Shown piece after piece: positions 12,206 to 25,484 of a DNA stretch of 64,000 bases; position 1 is the first letter of the stretch; every line of letters begins with the position of its first letter. Source of the DNA: Geosiphon pyriformis (Eukaryota > Glomeromycota > Glomeromycetes > Archaeosporales > Geosiphonaceae). The stretch covers positions 399,725 to 463,724 of the forward strand of contig JAAOMT010000302.1 in assembly GCA_016748015.1 (NCBI GenBank), written 5' to 3'. The notes beneath the pieces were generated by a model, which did not search any database, was not told the DNA's origin, and was given only the letters and a program-made list of their open reading frames with translations. The position numbers and the translations under genes are program-made.

Positions 12206-12787
12206 AGCATAAAATAAGAATATTTAGCTGAATTTTTAAGATATTCCTTAATAATAAATATGGACTCCTTGGTAGAGCATACCGTGAGGGATCGCCATAT
12301 GTTTGTATTAGACTTTAAAATTCTTACAGAGAATGAGAAGTCTTCGATCTGACTTTCTAAGGGGGTGTGCACATGAATGAGTTTACAGCACTACAAAAAC
12401 ACGGCCCGTTACATAAAAGTAAGCTTTGAATGATACCTTTAACATTGTAGGAACATATTGACGATATCCTATTAGGAGCTCAGAGGGTCGGTTGCACTTA
12501 CCTATGCAGAGATTTCAAGTCTTGTGTCATACGGGTAGTGAGAGGGAAAGCATAAAAACCCTTTTTTCGTTTTCGCCTTAGAAATCTGGAAGGAAAAAAA
12601 CTTTTAAAACTTACACTTATCCCTCTTTTAGGTCCGATCAATATTTTCAACACTATTTTAAACAGCTAGGTGACGCTTTTAACAAGTTTTTATGTTAGTA
12701 GAGATCATCTAGCATCAATGAGATTGATTACAGTGATATCAACTGTGTCAAATAATGCAAAGTTTCAAAAGACTGGTAAAATTCCTT
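12206..12787. other. Intergenic region between TMA16 3' end and Ubp2 5' end
   Basis: No long frame is present. A small ATG exon candidate, MAIPH at 12298-12283, could splice to the Ubp2 gene at 12199. The region probably holds the Ubp2 promoter and the TMA16 3' UTR. Confidence 0.45.
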
Positions 12788-13707
12788 CTACTTTTTGATG
12801 TAGACTATATTTTCCATTTCTTTAACAATACTCTCAATATTTGAATTAGGAGCTATAATACGAGTGAGTTTAATTTGCGAAAGTGAATTTGAGTCTCCAT
12901 CCCATTCACTAAGAAAGGGTCGTATGATGAATATTGTTTGTTTGAATATTAATCCAAAGAAAGTTAAAAATTTTTTGAAATACCGTAAAATCTTTATATT
13001 TTTGGGATTCATCAAGTCAGGGATCTCTGATAAAATTCAACAAAAAAATTATACTATATATACGGATTTTGATTTAATCATAATGACGATGAGAACTTGA
13101 AAAATTCACTTACCAAGCCCATTCTTAAATTCTGCCAGCTCCTTCTTTTTCAACGCCTCCAGCATATCCTCCCTAGCGGCTTTAGGCCGTTGTCCATTTC
13201 TGTGCAAGGATTTTAGTTGATCAAGCTCACAATCATTGCGCGATATGTACCTTGAGAAAGGGAAATTAATGTAAAAGATTCATTCCGACACAATTTTGGT
13301 GATTTTTAAATATTACATTTCAATCAGATCATAGATTTCGGATTTGGTTGCACATGGCAAAGATTCATCCAAGGCGTAACGAAACCACTGTATTCTCTCT
13401 ACTGCAAGGCAAAAAGCAATTGAGTTTTTGAGCTTTAAAAAAATGAAAATTACGAGGATATGAGATACCTAAAGGTTGGGTTACATGTCTTATTTTTTTC
13501 TTTTGCAATCTCTCTGTTCTTAGAAAAACGCGTTGCAATTGAACTGCTTTGCGGGAAGAAGGGTAAATAATTTTGTCTGCCCGTTTTGTAAATTGTTTCA
13601 TCGTATGTCTTTTATTGTTGGGCTGTGAAATAAAATAAGCAAAAAAAGTTGACCGTCGACAGTTGAAAAGAAGTCATCCACTATGTAATTGCAGCCTGTT
13701 TTACCAT
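12788..13707 (-). CDS. TMA16: TMA16-like ribosome-biogenesis factor, 6 exons
   Basis: Exons on the minus strand are 13707-13705 (only the ATG), 13622-13469, 13401-13317, 13250-13114, 13026-12984 and 12908-12788. They total 543 bases, so 180 residues, very close to yeast Tma16. The protein begins MPNNKRHTMKQF, then IYPSSRKAVQLQR, VERIQWFRYALDE, EIYDLIEMYISRNDCELDQL, EIPDLMNP and LREWDGDSNSLSQIKLTRI, all typical of the TMA16 family. Tma16 binds pre-60S ribosomal particles. The N-terminus is strongly basic. All introns are short and GT-AG. The ATG-only first coding exon is deduced from a good donor directly after ATG and the family's conserved start. It is divergent from ISA1, 269 bases away. 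Confidence 0.88.
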
Positions 13708-13976
13708 TTTCGAAAGAGATGAACAATTCAAATTTTTGGGATTTTTAAACATTGCACATGAGATCCATTTAAAGGTATTTGTCATTCATGATACTAATTG
13801 ATGGTTGGCTATTTGGTAATTTAAAGTCAGAACATTACAAAAAAAAAATCACTTTCAAAAAATACGCCTTAATAACTCGATCATGCCTTTAGAAACCGCC
13901 GATTGTCAATTTTACATTCTTCCTCACTGATAGTTCACATAACTCTTGACTCTGAATTTTGCTTTGTTTTCTCAAG
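13708..13976. promoter_or_regulatory. Divergent intergenic region TMA16 / ISA1 (probable bidirectional promoter)
   Basis: Only 269 bases separate the two start codons, which point away from each other. Both promoters and 5' leaders must fit here. No TATA box or other site is clear enough to name. Confidence 0.55.
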
Positions 13977-14560
13977 ATGTCAGTTGCAACAGCGACCACA
14001 ATAAGTTCCTTGGCTTCAAACATAGCAGCAAAACGACTGCGTCCAACAAGAGCTGCCATGACACTGGTTTGTGAATCTTGTTAAGATCTTATAACTAAAA
14101 TTGACTATACTCTAAAATTAACTATGGGTTGATTCATAAGACACCAAAAGCGGTGGAACGGCTTAGGAAACTGGTACAAGGTCCTGATCCCAAGTTAATA
14201 CGAGTGGCTGTCAAAAATAAGGGATGTGCAGGATTGTCATATGTTTTAGAGTATACAAAGGATAAGGGAAAGTTTGATGAAGTAGTTCAACAAGAAGGTA
14301 TGTTTATCCTTGCTCGTTTATCAACGAAGGAAAAAACAACTATTCCTGAACGCAAAAAACCCACCTTTTATATTTATTAACTCACCCAATATTTATCTCG
14401 GAAACAATTAGATGTCACGGTTCTAATAGACTCAAAATCTCTATTCAAAATGCTTGGATCAGAAATGGATTATGTGGAGGATAAACTATCCTCCAAATTT
14501 GTCTTCAACAATCCAAACGCAAAGGAAAGTTGTGGATGTGGTGAAAGTTTTACTGTTTAG
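13977..14560 (+). CDS. ISA1: Mitochondrial iron-sulfur cluster assembly protein ISA1 (A-type carrier), 3 exons
   Basis: Exons 13977-14066, 14141-14297 and 14412-14560 join in phase (396 bases, 131 residues). The first exon gives a Ser/Ala/Arg-rich leader (MSVATATTISSLAS...) like a mitochondrial targeting peptide. The HesB/IscA domain runs from LTPKAVERL to the end. It has the three cluster-binding cysteines: Cys59 in NKGCAGLSY and Cys123/Cys125 in CGCGESF. The CGCG ending fits ISA1 rather than ISA2, which I recall as CSCG. The ISA proteins act late in mitochondrial Fe-S assembly, for [4Fe-4S] clusters. Both introns are GT-AG. The gene ends convergently with the alpha-glucosidase gene. Confidence 0.92.
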
Positions 14561-15058
14561 CTATTGTTATATTTAGAATTTTTGCTCAGTAAATAACATA
14601 CAATTCATTTAAATATTCGATTTACGATGACCTTTTACACTTTTTTATTTTTTTATTTATTAAATGATATTTATGTAGGATTTCGATGGGTAATGCTTGA
14701 TCTTGTTTCCACAAAAGTTCTGTTTCCTGATTTTTCATTTTTCCACTCTATTACTCGTATTTTGAATTTCTGCATTATAATATTCACTTCAATTTTGTTG
14801 GGGAAATTCATTTTCACTTTAGCTAAACTGAATATCATAATTTTCTGACTAATCAGTACAAAATTTTGCCAATTGTGAAAGACAGAAAATTTAAGATGAT
14901 CCGACAAACGTTTTTAATAATTGAATTTACATGAACAAAAATTTTGCTTTGAGTATGGCAATTTACGATTAATACTCCCAGAAGGGTAATGTACAAGCTC
15001 GTTTTATTGTTAAACTTTAATATCTATAGTACATATTAAAATTATGTTCTATAGCTTC
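14561..15058. other. Intergenic region between ISA1 and alpha-glucosidase 3' ends
   Basis: AT-rich and convergent. The hydrophobic frame at 14627-14848 is poly-T driven, resembles no family and is not called. Both 3' UTRs must lie here. Confidence 0.5.
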
Positions 15059-18000
15059 TTAAATCCAAGATAAAGTAAAACCATGATTGTTGTACAAAGA
15101 AATACCTAATTCCCGTATTGATAATATTCCCAATTCTTCTCTCCATTCAACGAACTCCTTTTCGATTAACTTACTTTCACCCGTATTGGCATCTCTATAT
15201 ACAATATCACCGCATCGATCTGCTCCATATATCACAATTTCATCCAGATAAGAGCCAGGCCCATCATATTGGAAGACACCATCAACCGTTAATGAACTAT
15301 TGTATACGCTCAAATTGATCAACGTATATTTTTCGTTGACCTTCTCATGAAGGGTTTCACCATCATCCAAGTAAAGCTCACCGTTAGCTACCCCCTCTCG
15401 ATCTAATGCGATCAAGAAATGAAGACCACCATTCCGAGTTTCGAATGTTGTCAATCTAGCCTTGCAATGCATAGGTATGATCAAGCCACCTTGGATATGA
15501 ACAGGGATTACTTCCAATGGGGCATCGACAACTTTCCATTGCCCCTTATCTTCGTCTAAGAGTTTCGCACCAGACAGAAAATCGTACCATATTCCCCCAG
15601 GAAAATATCCTCTAACTTTGATTGCTCCTTCTTGAGTCACTGGTGTCACCAATAACCCCTTTCCAACCAAGAATTGTTGATCAATCGAATAAGTATCAGA
15701 AACTTCAGGTTCTAAGAACCAAAGAGGGGAGATGACAGGTGTGCCATGTATTGCCGCTTTGAAAAAACCCGTATACCAATATGGTAATAATTTATATCGA
15801 ATCTCCAACCAATATTTGGCCACGTGGGCAACCTTCTCCCAGTGATAAAACTCTTGACTCGGTAAATTGATTGCATTGTGATTGCGACAAAAAGGATAAA
15901 AGCTACCCAACTGGGCCCATCGTATAGCTAATTCTTCCTCACAAGTTCCATAGAATCCACAGATATCAGCTCCGACCAAGGGAATTGCAAAGAATTGGAA
16001 CGCAAGAATTCCCGATATGGAATCTATTAGACTTTTCCAAGATGAATTATTATCACCTAACCAATGTGCTGCATACTTTCCAGTACTTGGGAAAGTGGAG
16101 CGTGAAAGAATAAAGGGTCTTTTTTCAGGCTGAATAGATTGAAGTGCACGATTTGTAACCATGCTTTGCATAAGGCCAAATAAGTTATGTGCATCGTATT
16201 CAATAATACCAGAATGGTGAAAAGCGTCCATCGGAGAAGTACGAGTACATAAGGGTAATTCGTTTCCAAAATTATTGATAGCATAAGGAGGGTTGTTGAC
16301 GGATAAAGATGCTAATTCTTTCGATTTCTTCGTGTTTGTTGTCGTGGATTGATGAACTTTATTTTTGGTAGTGTTACATAACAATCGAGTGAAAACTTTA
16401 TAAATGATTTCCTGTACTCGTCTTCCCATAGACTGATTGCTTGCTATACCAGTATCGATAAATCCCTCAATCTTTTTATCAGGAAATGGATTGTAATTTG
16501 GGTAGTTTGAATTATTATTACTAATATTATCCGTGACATCCCCATTTACAAAATTGGCAATTTCATTCATATCTGCATATTGAATATTAAACTTGAGTTG
16601 CAGAAGTAAAATTTCAAATTTAAACTTACTCGAGAAATGATTAAAAATTACTGACCAAGCCAAATACCATCAATTGGAACCTCCTTGATCCACCTAGCAA
16701 TGTGTTCTGTCCAATATTCTTGGATATTAGGGTGAAACCAGTCTGGAAACACAGTCAGTCCCGGCCAAACTCGGCCAACAAAGTTTTCACCGTCGGCTCT
16801 TTTGATAAGAAGACCTTTCTCCACACCATCATCATAGACCGAATAACCGTTTTCAACCTTGATTCCCGGATCCACAATTAAAACTACTTTTTGATGTTTT
16901 TGGTGCATCTTTGTGATGAAGTCTGCAAGTTTCTTTGGTGGAAAGCGCGTTTGGCTGTAAGTAAAAATTTTAAATGAGTCCATATAGTCGATATCTATCC
17001 AAGCAACATCCATTGGAAGCTTTGCGTCTTCTTGTTGAGAGACCATCTTTTCCCATTGTTCAAGGGTATTATATCCCCAACGGCATTGATGAAACCCGAG
17101 AGACCTTTGGAAAATGTGGTTACTGACAAAATTAAATAAATCTGGAGAAAATCGCCCAGTCACAACGTAATATTACCAATAAGGAATAAAATAAGGATAT
17201 CCAATCATCTGGGCGTACTGCTCCACCACTGCTTGAGGCTTAGGACCAAGAAGGATGTAGAAATCTATTATACCCCCAATGATCTTATATGTGAGCTTGC
17301 CATTTTCGTAGCAAACATCCATGCCATTCGAATTTAAAAGAAACTAGGGTCGAGATTCAGAGTTAATTGAAATAAAGTACCTTTAAATAGTTAAATATAT
17401 TTAAGAAATAGACGTTGAACTTAAACTTACAACGCCATGGGCTTTTCCTTCATTAATTTCAATATAGAAAGGGTGTGAACCGTACAAGTTTTCACCTTCC
17501 GGGCAAGGTGCGTCTACAGAATCAAGTAAATAGGGAAATAAAACAAATTATATGTTTAACGTAAGAAATTGATTCACCTACCTCTATTCCATAGGGTCAT
17601 ACGTTGACCCTCTTTTCTTTTTAAAGGAGCAACAACTTCTCCGAATCCATATATATTGGATTGCGCTGGTAAGAGAGTGGAAATTTCGATGTACTGATCT
17701 TTGAAAACCAACTTTTGCCCAGTCGTATCGAAAATAGTTTGTCCGTCACTTTTACGCTTCACATAGAAGCTGAAAGGATTAGAAACATACCCAAACTCGT
17801 ATTCATTTTGAGCTGGCTGGCTTTCGGAATTCTCCCATTCGTTAATTTTTATGAAAGACTCTGGTACACGCCACCGCTTAGCTGACTTTTCAGCATTTTC
17901 GCAGATAGAGATTCGAAGTCGGTGTGGTGCTTGATACTCAACAATTAATAAAAGTTCTTTTAGGTCGGGACCAAAATTGGGTAAAGGGTCAATATGGTTC

Positions 18001-18080
18001 GTAGGAAGAACCAAATTGCCTTTTATTCCATTTTGCAATTTTACAACATCCTTTAATATATAGTTGGTTTGCTCAAACAT
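15059..18080 (-). CDS. Glycoside hydrolase family 31 alpha-glucosidase, 5 exons
   Basis: Exons 18080-17582, 17513-17431, 17343-17177, 17104-16656 and 16572-15059 join in phase (2712 bases, 903 residues from MFEQTNYILK). Landmarks: NIYGFGEVVAPLKR, FYIEINEGKAHGV, PYFIPYW joined to SLGFHQCRWGYN, VAWIDIDYMD, the nucleophile motif DGIWLDMNEIANF, the acid/base region HWLGDN, and VGADICGF with RWAQLGSFYPFCRNHN. This is the alpha-glucosidase/glucoamylase branch of GH31, which releases glucose from alpha-linked sugars. Family members are usually secreted or cell-wall proteins. The true start is uncertain: a hydrophobic signal-peptide-like stretch lies upstream (about 18290-18200) without an in-frame ATG, so a first exon is probably missing. 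The nucleophile codon GAT is split by an intron (G at 16656, AT at 16572-16571). Confidence 0.9.
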
Positions 18081-18340
18081 GTTTCCACTCTTAGGCGATA
18101 GTGGGAATTTGGAATCCAAATATCCTAAAATTATTGAAAAAACTAAGGTTTTTTCTAACGATAGAATTTAGAATATTTTGTAGTATAAATAGTATAAGAT
18201 CTACGAACACACAATCGCGGCCCAAGAGACGCTTGCCAGCAAACAAACAAACTAATAGCCCACAATTTAGTAGAAATAACCCTATCCTGTATAACAAAAA
18301 GAAATGTATATATACGAGAATCTCTAACTTGTAGAAAAGG
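18081..18340 (-). other. Possible missing 5' exon (signal peptide) of the alpha-glucosidase
   Basis: The minus strand reads RIGLFLLNCGLLVCLFAG, a good hydrophobic signal core, followed by KRLLGR. It has no in-frame ATG and is in a different frame from the next exon, so splicing would be required. A second hydrophobic reading, LVFSIILGYLDSKF, runs directly into the first called exon. I cannot decide between them. Confidence 0.35.
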
Positions 18341-18399
18341 GTATCAAATCGATTAAATCAATAAATAAAGTAGTCACGAAATAAAAAGGAATAAAAATA

Positions 18400-18895
18400 T
18401 CAAAAGAAAACTTGAAAGCCAATTATTAAAATCTGCTTACATTGTTTGAATTCCTCAGTCGACTTTAAAATCCGGAAAGGCCTTAATGATCTCAAAAGAA
18501 TAATCTCTGATCAAGATTATTTCCAAGATACTGACCCTTTGGTTTTGATTCCATTAACTCATTAAATTATTAAGAAAAAGGTACTGCTTACAGCACAAGC
18601 AACAATCCAGACGTCTGAAGCTAAAACGCAATATTGGAAGAATATCCGTGGGAATCCTAATGATTCTGATGGTAGCAAGTGATTTGCCATCCAACCAAAA
18701 GAACACCACGTGTACAGAAAGTTAGTTGCGTCTTGTTAGACTTACTCGAACAAGACTTTCAGATTATAGAAACACTCCGCAATACTACAAAGACAGAAAT
18801 CATTAATCCAAGATTGGTAGTGTTTGAAGATAAAACACCTGAATCTACCAAGAAATATTATTTAAAACACCATGTTCTGTACTGTAATTAATATA
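18400..18895 (+). pseudogene. Unidentified protein-like remnant
   Basis: This stretch is less AT-rich than what follows and gives open protein-like readings: LNDLKRIISDQDYFQDTD near 18480-18540, then TAQATIQTSEAKTQYWKN, then a 70-codon frame 18679-18891 rich in charged residues. They are interrupted by stops. No family is recognised. It may be a gene remnant or exons of an unknown gene. Confidence 0.3.
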
Positions 18896-20723
18896 ATACT
18901 TAATTGTTATCTTTAAATTATATAAATTCAATTAATTGTAATGTTTATTTGTCAAATTTACAATTTTATTTTTAATAATATTTAATTTTTATATAAACTT
19001 AATTAATTACAATTTATGTAATATTTAATTGTTACATTTTCAATTTTAATATTTTGTTTTACTTATAATAAAATTATAAATTTATACTAAATTTTTTTTG
19101 AAATTTTGAAATTTTGAAATTTATTAAAGTGTTATTTTTTATTATATCACATTTTTTATTTTATTTTATTTTATTAAAGTTACATAATTTTTTGTTTTAA
19201 TTATAAATAAATAAATAAATAAATTTTTAAAAATTATTTTTGTTTTAAACCTATTTATTTTGCTTTTTATTTTATAATTATTTTTATTAATAAATAATTA
19301 TTTTAAATAAATTTAAATTATTTTTATATTTATATAGATAAAATTTTTAAGTTGATTTGGTTTAAAACATATATAAAAAAGTTTAAAAAACATTTTTTTA
19401 TTGTTTAATTCAAGTATAATAATATTATAAATATAAATTATATAGTTTTAATATATAACCAGCTATTAAACTTATGTTAAAACAATATTGTATTATACCA
19501 ACTAATTTATTTATTTTATTAACAATTTTTTATATATGTATTATTATAAATAATATGTTAGAATATATTTTTATTTTATTATAAAGATTAAAAAATCTTA
19601 AATATTTTAAAATAAGTAGATTAATATTTAATAAATACAATTTTTTCAAATTAGTTTATAGTATTATGATTGAAACTCATACTTTTTATTAGTTATTACA
19701 TGTATTAATTACTAATATCATATAATTAGCCATCATATTTTTAGATAATAATTATTGACTTGATTAATAACTTAATTGTTAATCTGATTATTAACTTGAT
19801 TATTGATCTAGTTGTTAATCTAGTTATTAACTATTTTTAATAACTATATAAACAATAAATTTCTTAGCTATAGAAAAACATTTAAGAATTAAAAAAAATA
19901 AAATAATAAAATAATAACTTTATTTTAATCCTTCTCTTCTTACTAATTTCTTTTTTTTTATCTTCAAATATTTGAATATTTTGGAATAAAAAATTACTTG
20001 TTGGCATTTACCTACTCTTTTTTTGACTTATATAATTGTAGCATTTAAAAATTATTGAATAAAACATAACTAAAAAGTATATCTAATATCTGATATTGAA
20101 TTCTAAGAACACCAACATAAAACATAGAATTATATCAGTGTATTATTATTTGTTAACCATATAAACTATCTCTCTACTTTCAAATTTTTTGGTTTTTTTT
20201 TGAAAAGAATAGTAATTAAGATATTTTATGAAACTGATTTTGTATATTGAATTCATATTCATTCAATTTACTTCTTGAAATTGAAATTTTTTTGATTAAT
20301 TTTATTACTCTACAATTCTGTTTTCTCTTGTTAACTATTAGTTTATTACTCCAATCTATAATAATAGTTACAATTTACTAAGTTTATTTATATAAATTTT
20401 TTGTTTTTTTACAATTTTATTTTATTTTTGCAATAAATATTATTATTTAAATAAAAAATAGCAAAAAATAATAAAATTATTAATTAATTAAATTATTAAA
20501 ATTATAATACTATAACAAAAATTTTAAAAAATTATTAAAAAATAATTAAAAAATAATTAAAAATTCCAAAATATTTTGTATTACTAAAAATAAAAAGTAA
20601 TAAATTCTCTTTTTTTTGTCAATTTTCTGATTATAATAAAAGCAAAAAATAATTTTAAAGAAATTGCTTTTTTTTTTCTTTTTTACTTAGTTTTTTTTAA
20701 TTATTTTTTTTAATACTCCTTTT
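18896..20723. other. Extremely AT-rich spacer
   Basis: Almost entirely A/T with homopolymer runs and no frame worth calling. At 19750-19830 there is a short run of TTAACTTGATTATT-like units of about 12-16 bases. Otherwise I see nothing. Confidence 0.6.
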
Positions 20724-20729
20724 TTTGCT

Positions 20730-22690
20730 ATAATAAAACTGGTGGGTTTGTTTGTTGGTAGTTTTGGTTCTGATTTGGCTGGTTTGAAAACTCATCCTAA
20801 TACTAAAAAAAAGTGCACAGAGAGTGTTTATTTTTATAATGTGTTATATAAAAAGCTGAAAAAATTTAAAGCTAATGATAGTATGATTGAATTATTTATT
20901 GAATTCTTAAGTCTTAAAGATCTTAGTATTGCTGATAAAAAGTTTGTGATGTCCTAAGGTAATAAGATTGAAAGCAAAGCTAGTAGTATTAGTAGCTTAT
21001 TAAATATTGAAAACATAAAAAACATAATTGCCAAAAAGACAAACTATGTAGACTTAAATAATTCAGTAGTCAACAAAAACATAAATAATATTATATCACA
21101 GAAAACCTGTATTTGAATGTATGTTTTGGGTCATTTGCCAAAAGTTTTCTTTTTTATTGGTTTAAGCAATGATGATAATGTCTTGATGTTTCTATTACTT
21201 AAGTTTAATAATTCTAAACAATTTCTAGTACTTGAGTCACATATCTTAGAAATATGGAGTTTTAATTTGGCTAAGTTTTTTATATTAGATATTAAACTTT
21301 CTACAATGCTTAAGAAGACCTCTAATAATAAATTGTTAAATATAAAAAAAATTTTCTATTGTGTAAATAGTTTTGGAAAAACTTTTATTTTCTTAAAATT
21401 TTCAGAAATTGTCAGATTTTTTTTTACATCCGAGTTGAGTTTGAATAAGACTAGGAAGATAACAATTAATAAAAAAATTTTAGTCAATAATAATGTAAGA
21501 AAAACAAACAACCATACAAATTAGGAAATAATTGTTAAGGAGATTCCTGTTGATCTTTCCAAATCAGTAATAGAGTCAGTTTTTTTTAAATTTGGTAAAA
21601 TTGTTTTAATTAAACTGCAACTTATTGGTCTTTGACAAAAGACTCTTGTGGAGTTTGAGTTAATAAATGTTGTAAGTATAATTGTATCTAAATAATCAGT
21701 TCTTATGGGAAAAAATTTTATGCATATAGCATTGGCTATTAATGATAAGCAATTGTGAATGTTAAGAGATTAGCATTAAACTTTATTATATATTTTGCCA
21801 GTGAATATTACTGCTCATGATTTGTCAGGTTTGTTGGAATTGTATGATGAGAAAACTTACTTTATTAGTCACAATTCAGATTTGTATGTGTGTAATAAAT
21901 GTACTATAATTTGTTTTATTAATAAGACTTTTAAATTGTTTGCTATTGGTTCTGTGCTAGTTTTTAAGAATATAAGTTTATGTTAGACTGGTCTTTTTTT
22001 GATTTGTTGTGCTTAATATAAACAGTTTAAGCATATTTTTAATATGTGTTCAAAGAGTAGAAATTCTGATAATTGTGGTAAGTATATAATGACTTCTCAA
22101 AACCAAACTTACTTAGCCAACATGTATAAAAAGAAGTAAGTACTAATTGCTCACTCAGTTTTTTTTGGTGGTAAAACATGGACTTAAGTTGCTAGTGGTT
22201 CCATCTCTTATATAATGTTTTTGGTTCTTTTTGTTATTAGTATATCTTTAAATGTGATGTTCTTTTTACCAGCTTTTGCTTCTTATAACAATTCTTTTTT
22301 GAATGATTGTTTGGCTTTTTTGGAGCAATCTTTAAAGCTTTTAGCAGATTAAGTATTTAATATTATAAAAAAATTAAGCTTTGTGGATTTGATGCTCCTG
22401 ATATTTGTCTTCTATGTTTTTTTTTGTTTCTGCTCTTTTGAATTTGAATTTGGATTTGAATATAACTTTGGAAGACCCAGTAATATTATTTGTTTTTTTT
22501 TTCCATAGTTAAAGATGTGGCCTTAAATTTTAGCTTGAGTAGTTTAAGAATTCTGACAACTAAAATGAGTGGTTTAGAATCAAAAATGATGGCTCTGAAA
22601 GTGTTAATTAATTTAGTTTTGGCAAGATTGGATTGGTTGTGCTTTGGTTTGAGCTTTTTAGTTCTTTTTTTATCTTAATAACTGATTTAA
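20730..22690 (+). pseudogene. LINE copy 2 ORF1 remnant
   Basis: Pieces at 20742-20957, 21117-21524, 21795-21986 and 22490-22678 match the ORF1 pieces of copy 1 in order (for example VYFYNVLYKKLKK against VYSHSVSYKKSKK). The zinc knuckle region near 22005-22060 has lost its pattern. Confidence 0.75.
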
Positions 22691-25484
22691 CTTGAAAGTT
22701 TGCTACTTGTAATATTCAGAATATCAATGTTTCTGCAAAACAGAAAAACATTGTTTGTTGGCACAAAGAATCAGATAACATGGTTTCTATTATTATTGAG
22801 CCAAAATTGAGATCTAACATTAGGCCATAGATTATAAATAAGTTAGATAAAATTTGAATTTTTACTTTTGATTTGAATATGAGTTTTTTTAGTGCTAAGA
22901 TTATCATAATCATAAACAATTTTTTAGCTTGACATGTGTCTAAAGTAAAAAAAATTTCTGGTCAGATTATTTCAATAAAGCTTTTGTTTAAAAGAAAATT
23001 ATTAGTTATAATTTTAGGCTTGTATGTTGGTGTTTCTATTGATATAAAATTTAGTCAGATATTAGTCATTAATTTTTTTATTGTCAAGATAATCAATTTC
23101 AGTACTTTTGTGGTTTTAGGTGAAAATTTCAATAAAAATAGATCTGAAAGAAATACAAGTTTTAAGTTTTGTTTAGATTTGAACTTGATCAATTTATTTG
23201 GTAGGCATTTTTTGGTTAAAACTGTGATTTGAAGCAATTCAAGAAATGTTGAAAAGATTATAGACTATTTTTTTGTTAATAAAAGCTTGTTATTAGTGGT
23301 TGCTAATTATGGAGTTGATTCTGTATTTACATTTTTTGAAACTAATTACAAGACTGTTATGATATCAATTAGTTTGGATGGACTCTTGAATATTTACTTA
23401 AATAGTTTATGCAAACAGGCTAATAAAGATTGTTGGAAATTCAAAATCAAAGATGCTAATAGTGCCAAGTAGATACAATTTAAGGATTGCTTTTCTGCCA
23501 AGCTTTTAGCAATGGAAATGAATTTTTAAATGCTAAAACTTAAAGTAATTTGGATGCTATATAATTGCTGTTAGAAAAAGTGATAATAGAATCAGCTAAT
23601 AAAATATTTCTAAGATATTGGTTCAGTAAATTTTAGTGTTTAAGAAACAGACAGTTTTTTAAGTTTTTTGGGTTAGAGTTATTGGTTACCAAAATTGTTA
23701 AGATATTGTGCTCAAATAACATGCTTGGAGTTAATTATCTTGTGAGGAAATAATTAATTTTAGATAGTAATAAAGCTTGCATGATTGCAAACATAATTTG
23801 TGTTAGTAGAAAGTCAATAAATATTTTCAAACAGTTGTTATCAGTTCATAAAAACTACAGAAGATCTAAAATGTACAAATTAAAATTGGCTAAGAAAGCA
23901 TCTATCTAGAAGACTATTGAAAAATACATGGAAAATTTTAGTTTTGATAAAAGTGATATAATTAGGAACATTTTGGATTAGCTTTTTTGCAAAGTGGTTC
24001 TTAATCATTTAATGGTGGATAATAAGTTGGTTCTGAAATCAGAGGAAGTAAAGTTCAGTGTCAATAAAATAATAAAGGGTTGAACAAAAAAATGAACTGT
24101 GTCTATGACATTGTCTAATCTTTGGACTTATCAATATGTACAATTAAATTACATAAGAGATAATGTTTTTTCTGGTGTCATAAAAGAGATCAGTATAAGA
24201 GAATTGCTTTTGGTAATTAATGGTCTGTCTGATGGCAAGGCTGCTAGCTTGTTAGATATTCCTAACAAACTTTGGAAGCATAATAGTAATAAGATATTGA
24301 GATGTTTTTTAAATTTGGTGAATGTATATTTATTTGTTAGTAATATATCTGCTTTGTAAAAGAGGATGTAAATTTCAATAATTCCTAAATTTTATGAGTA
24401 GAATAGAGTTTTTATGAACATTTGATCTATCACTTTGATCAAAACTGCCAAAAAAGTTTTTTTTAAGATTCTATCTAATCAAATTTTATTTGTATATAGC
24501 AAGTTTGGTGTTCTTTAAAGTAATAATTTTTCAGTATTGAAAAGTATATCTACTCAGTCTCTAGTATTTGCTATTGGATCAATAGTTAAGGATGTTCTTG
24601 AAAAGAATAGAGAATTTTGGTTGGTCTTATAGAATATATGTAAAACATATGACTTAATTGGTTGGCACTACTTGAGGATTAACTTGCAGCAGATAAAAAT
24701 ATGTGATAGATTTATCAGATTTTTTGGCAACATACATGAAAATAAGGTCAATAGAATGATAACAGATTTTGGTTTTTTAAATAACTATAGGGTGCATAAT
24801 AGATTGGATTAAAGTAAGGTCTTCTTATCCCTTCTTTGAAGAATTTTTTACAATTTACTTTTGTGCAAGATTAAAAGACATAAATATTTGTGTGAGTACT
24901 GGATTAATACTAAGTTTGTGGCAAAAACTGGCAGAATTGAAGATAGCAGTGGAATGTTTTTCTTTTTTGCTGCTGATGTATTTGTTAATAACACAATTTG
25001 AGTTGAAAATAGTCAGATTTCTATTCAGTATGCTTTGAACATTGCCAGTGAGTTTTTTTTTAATCAATAATATTTCTATTAACAATAAAAAAACAGTGGC
25101 TATTCTTATCAATCAGAGTATTAGAGTTGCTTCTTTGACTATTATTAGTCAGCCAATTTTGATTGCCAAAAAAAGTAAAATGCATAGATATTTAAAAATC
25201 TTTTTATTGACTAAGAGATTGTTTAAGTCAAGTGTAGCCAAAATTCATTTTGATATTTGTTTTTTTGTTAATGTAGTGCTTAAGAAGACTATTACAAATA
25301 AACAGTTCTTATATTTAGTGTTAGCTGTTTTGCAGTTTATAGTTAGCTATCAAATTCAGTTTAGTTTTGTCTCATTAGATATGTATTACAAATGGAATGT
25401 TATAATTAGGAAGAGCTTCAAGTTTAAAGTCTGTTTGCCCTATAATTTTTTCAGTGAAGCTTTACATCATTCTTTTTTGTATGG

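Noticed and set aside
14627-14848. Possible small membrane protein between ISA1 and the alpha-glucosidase
   Set aside because: Composition follows from T-rich sequence, and the position fits two convergent 3' UTRs.
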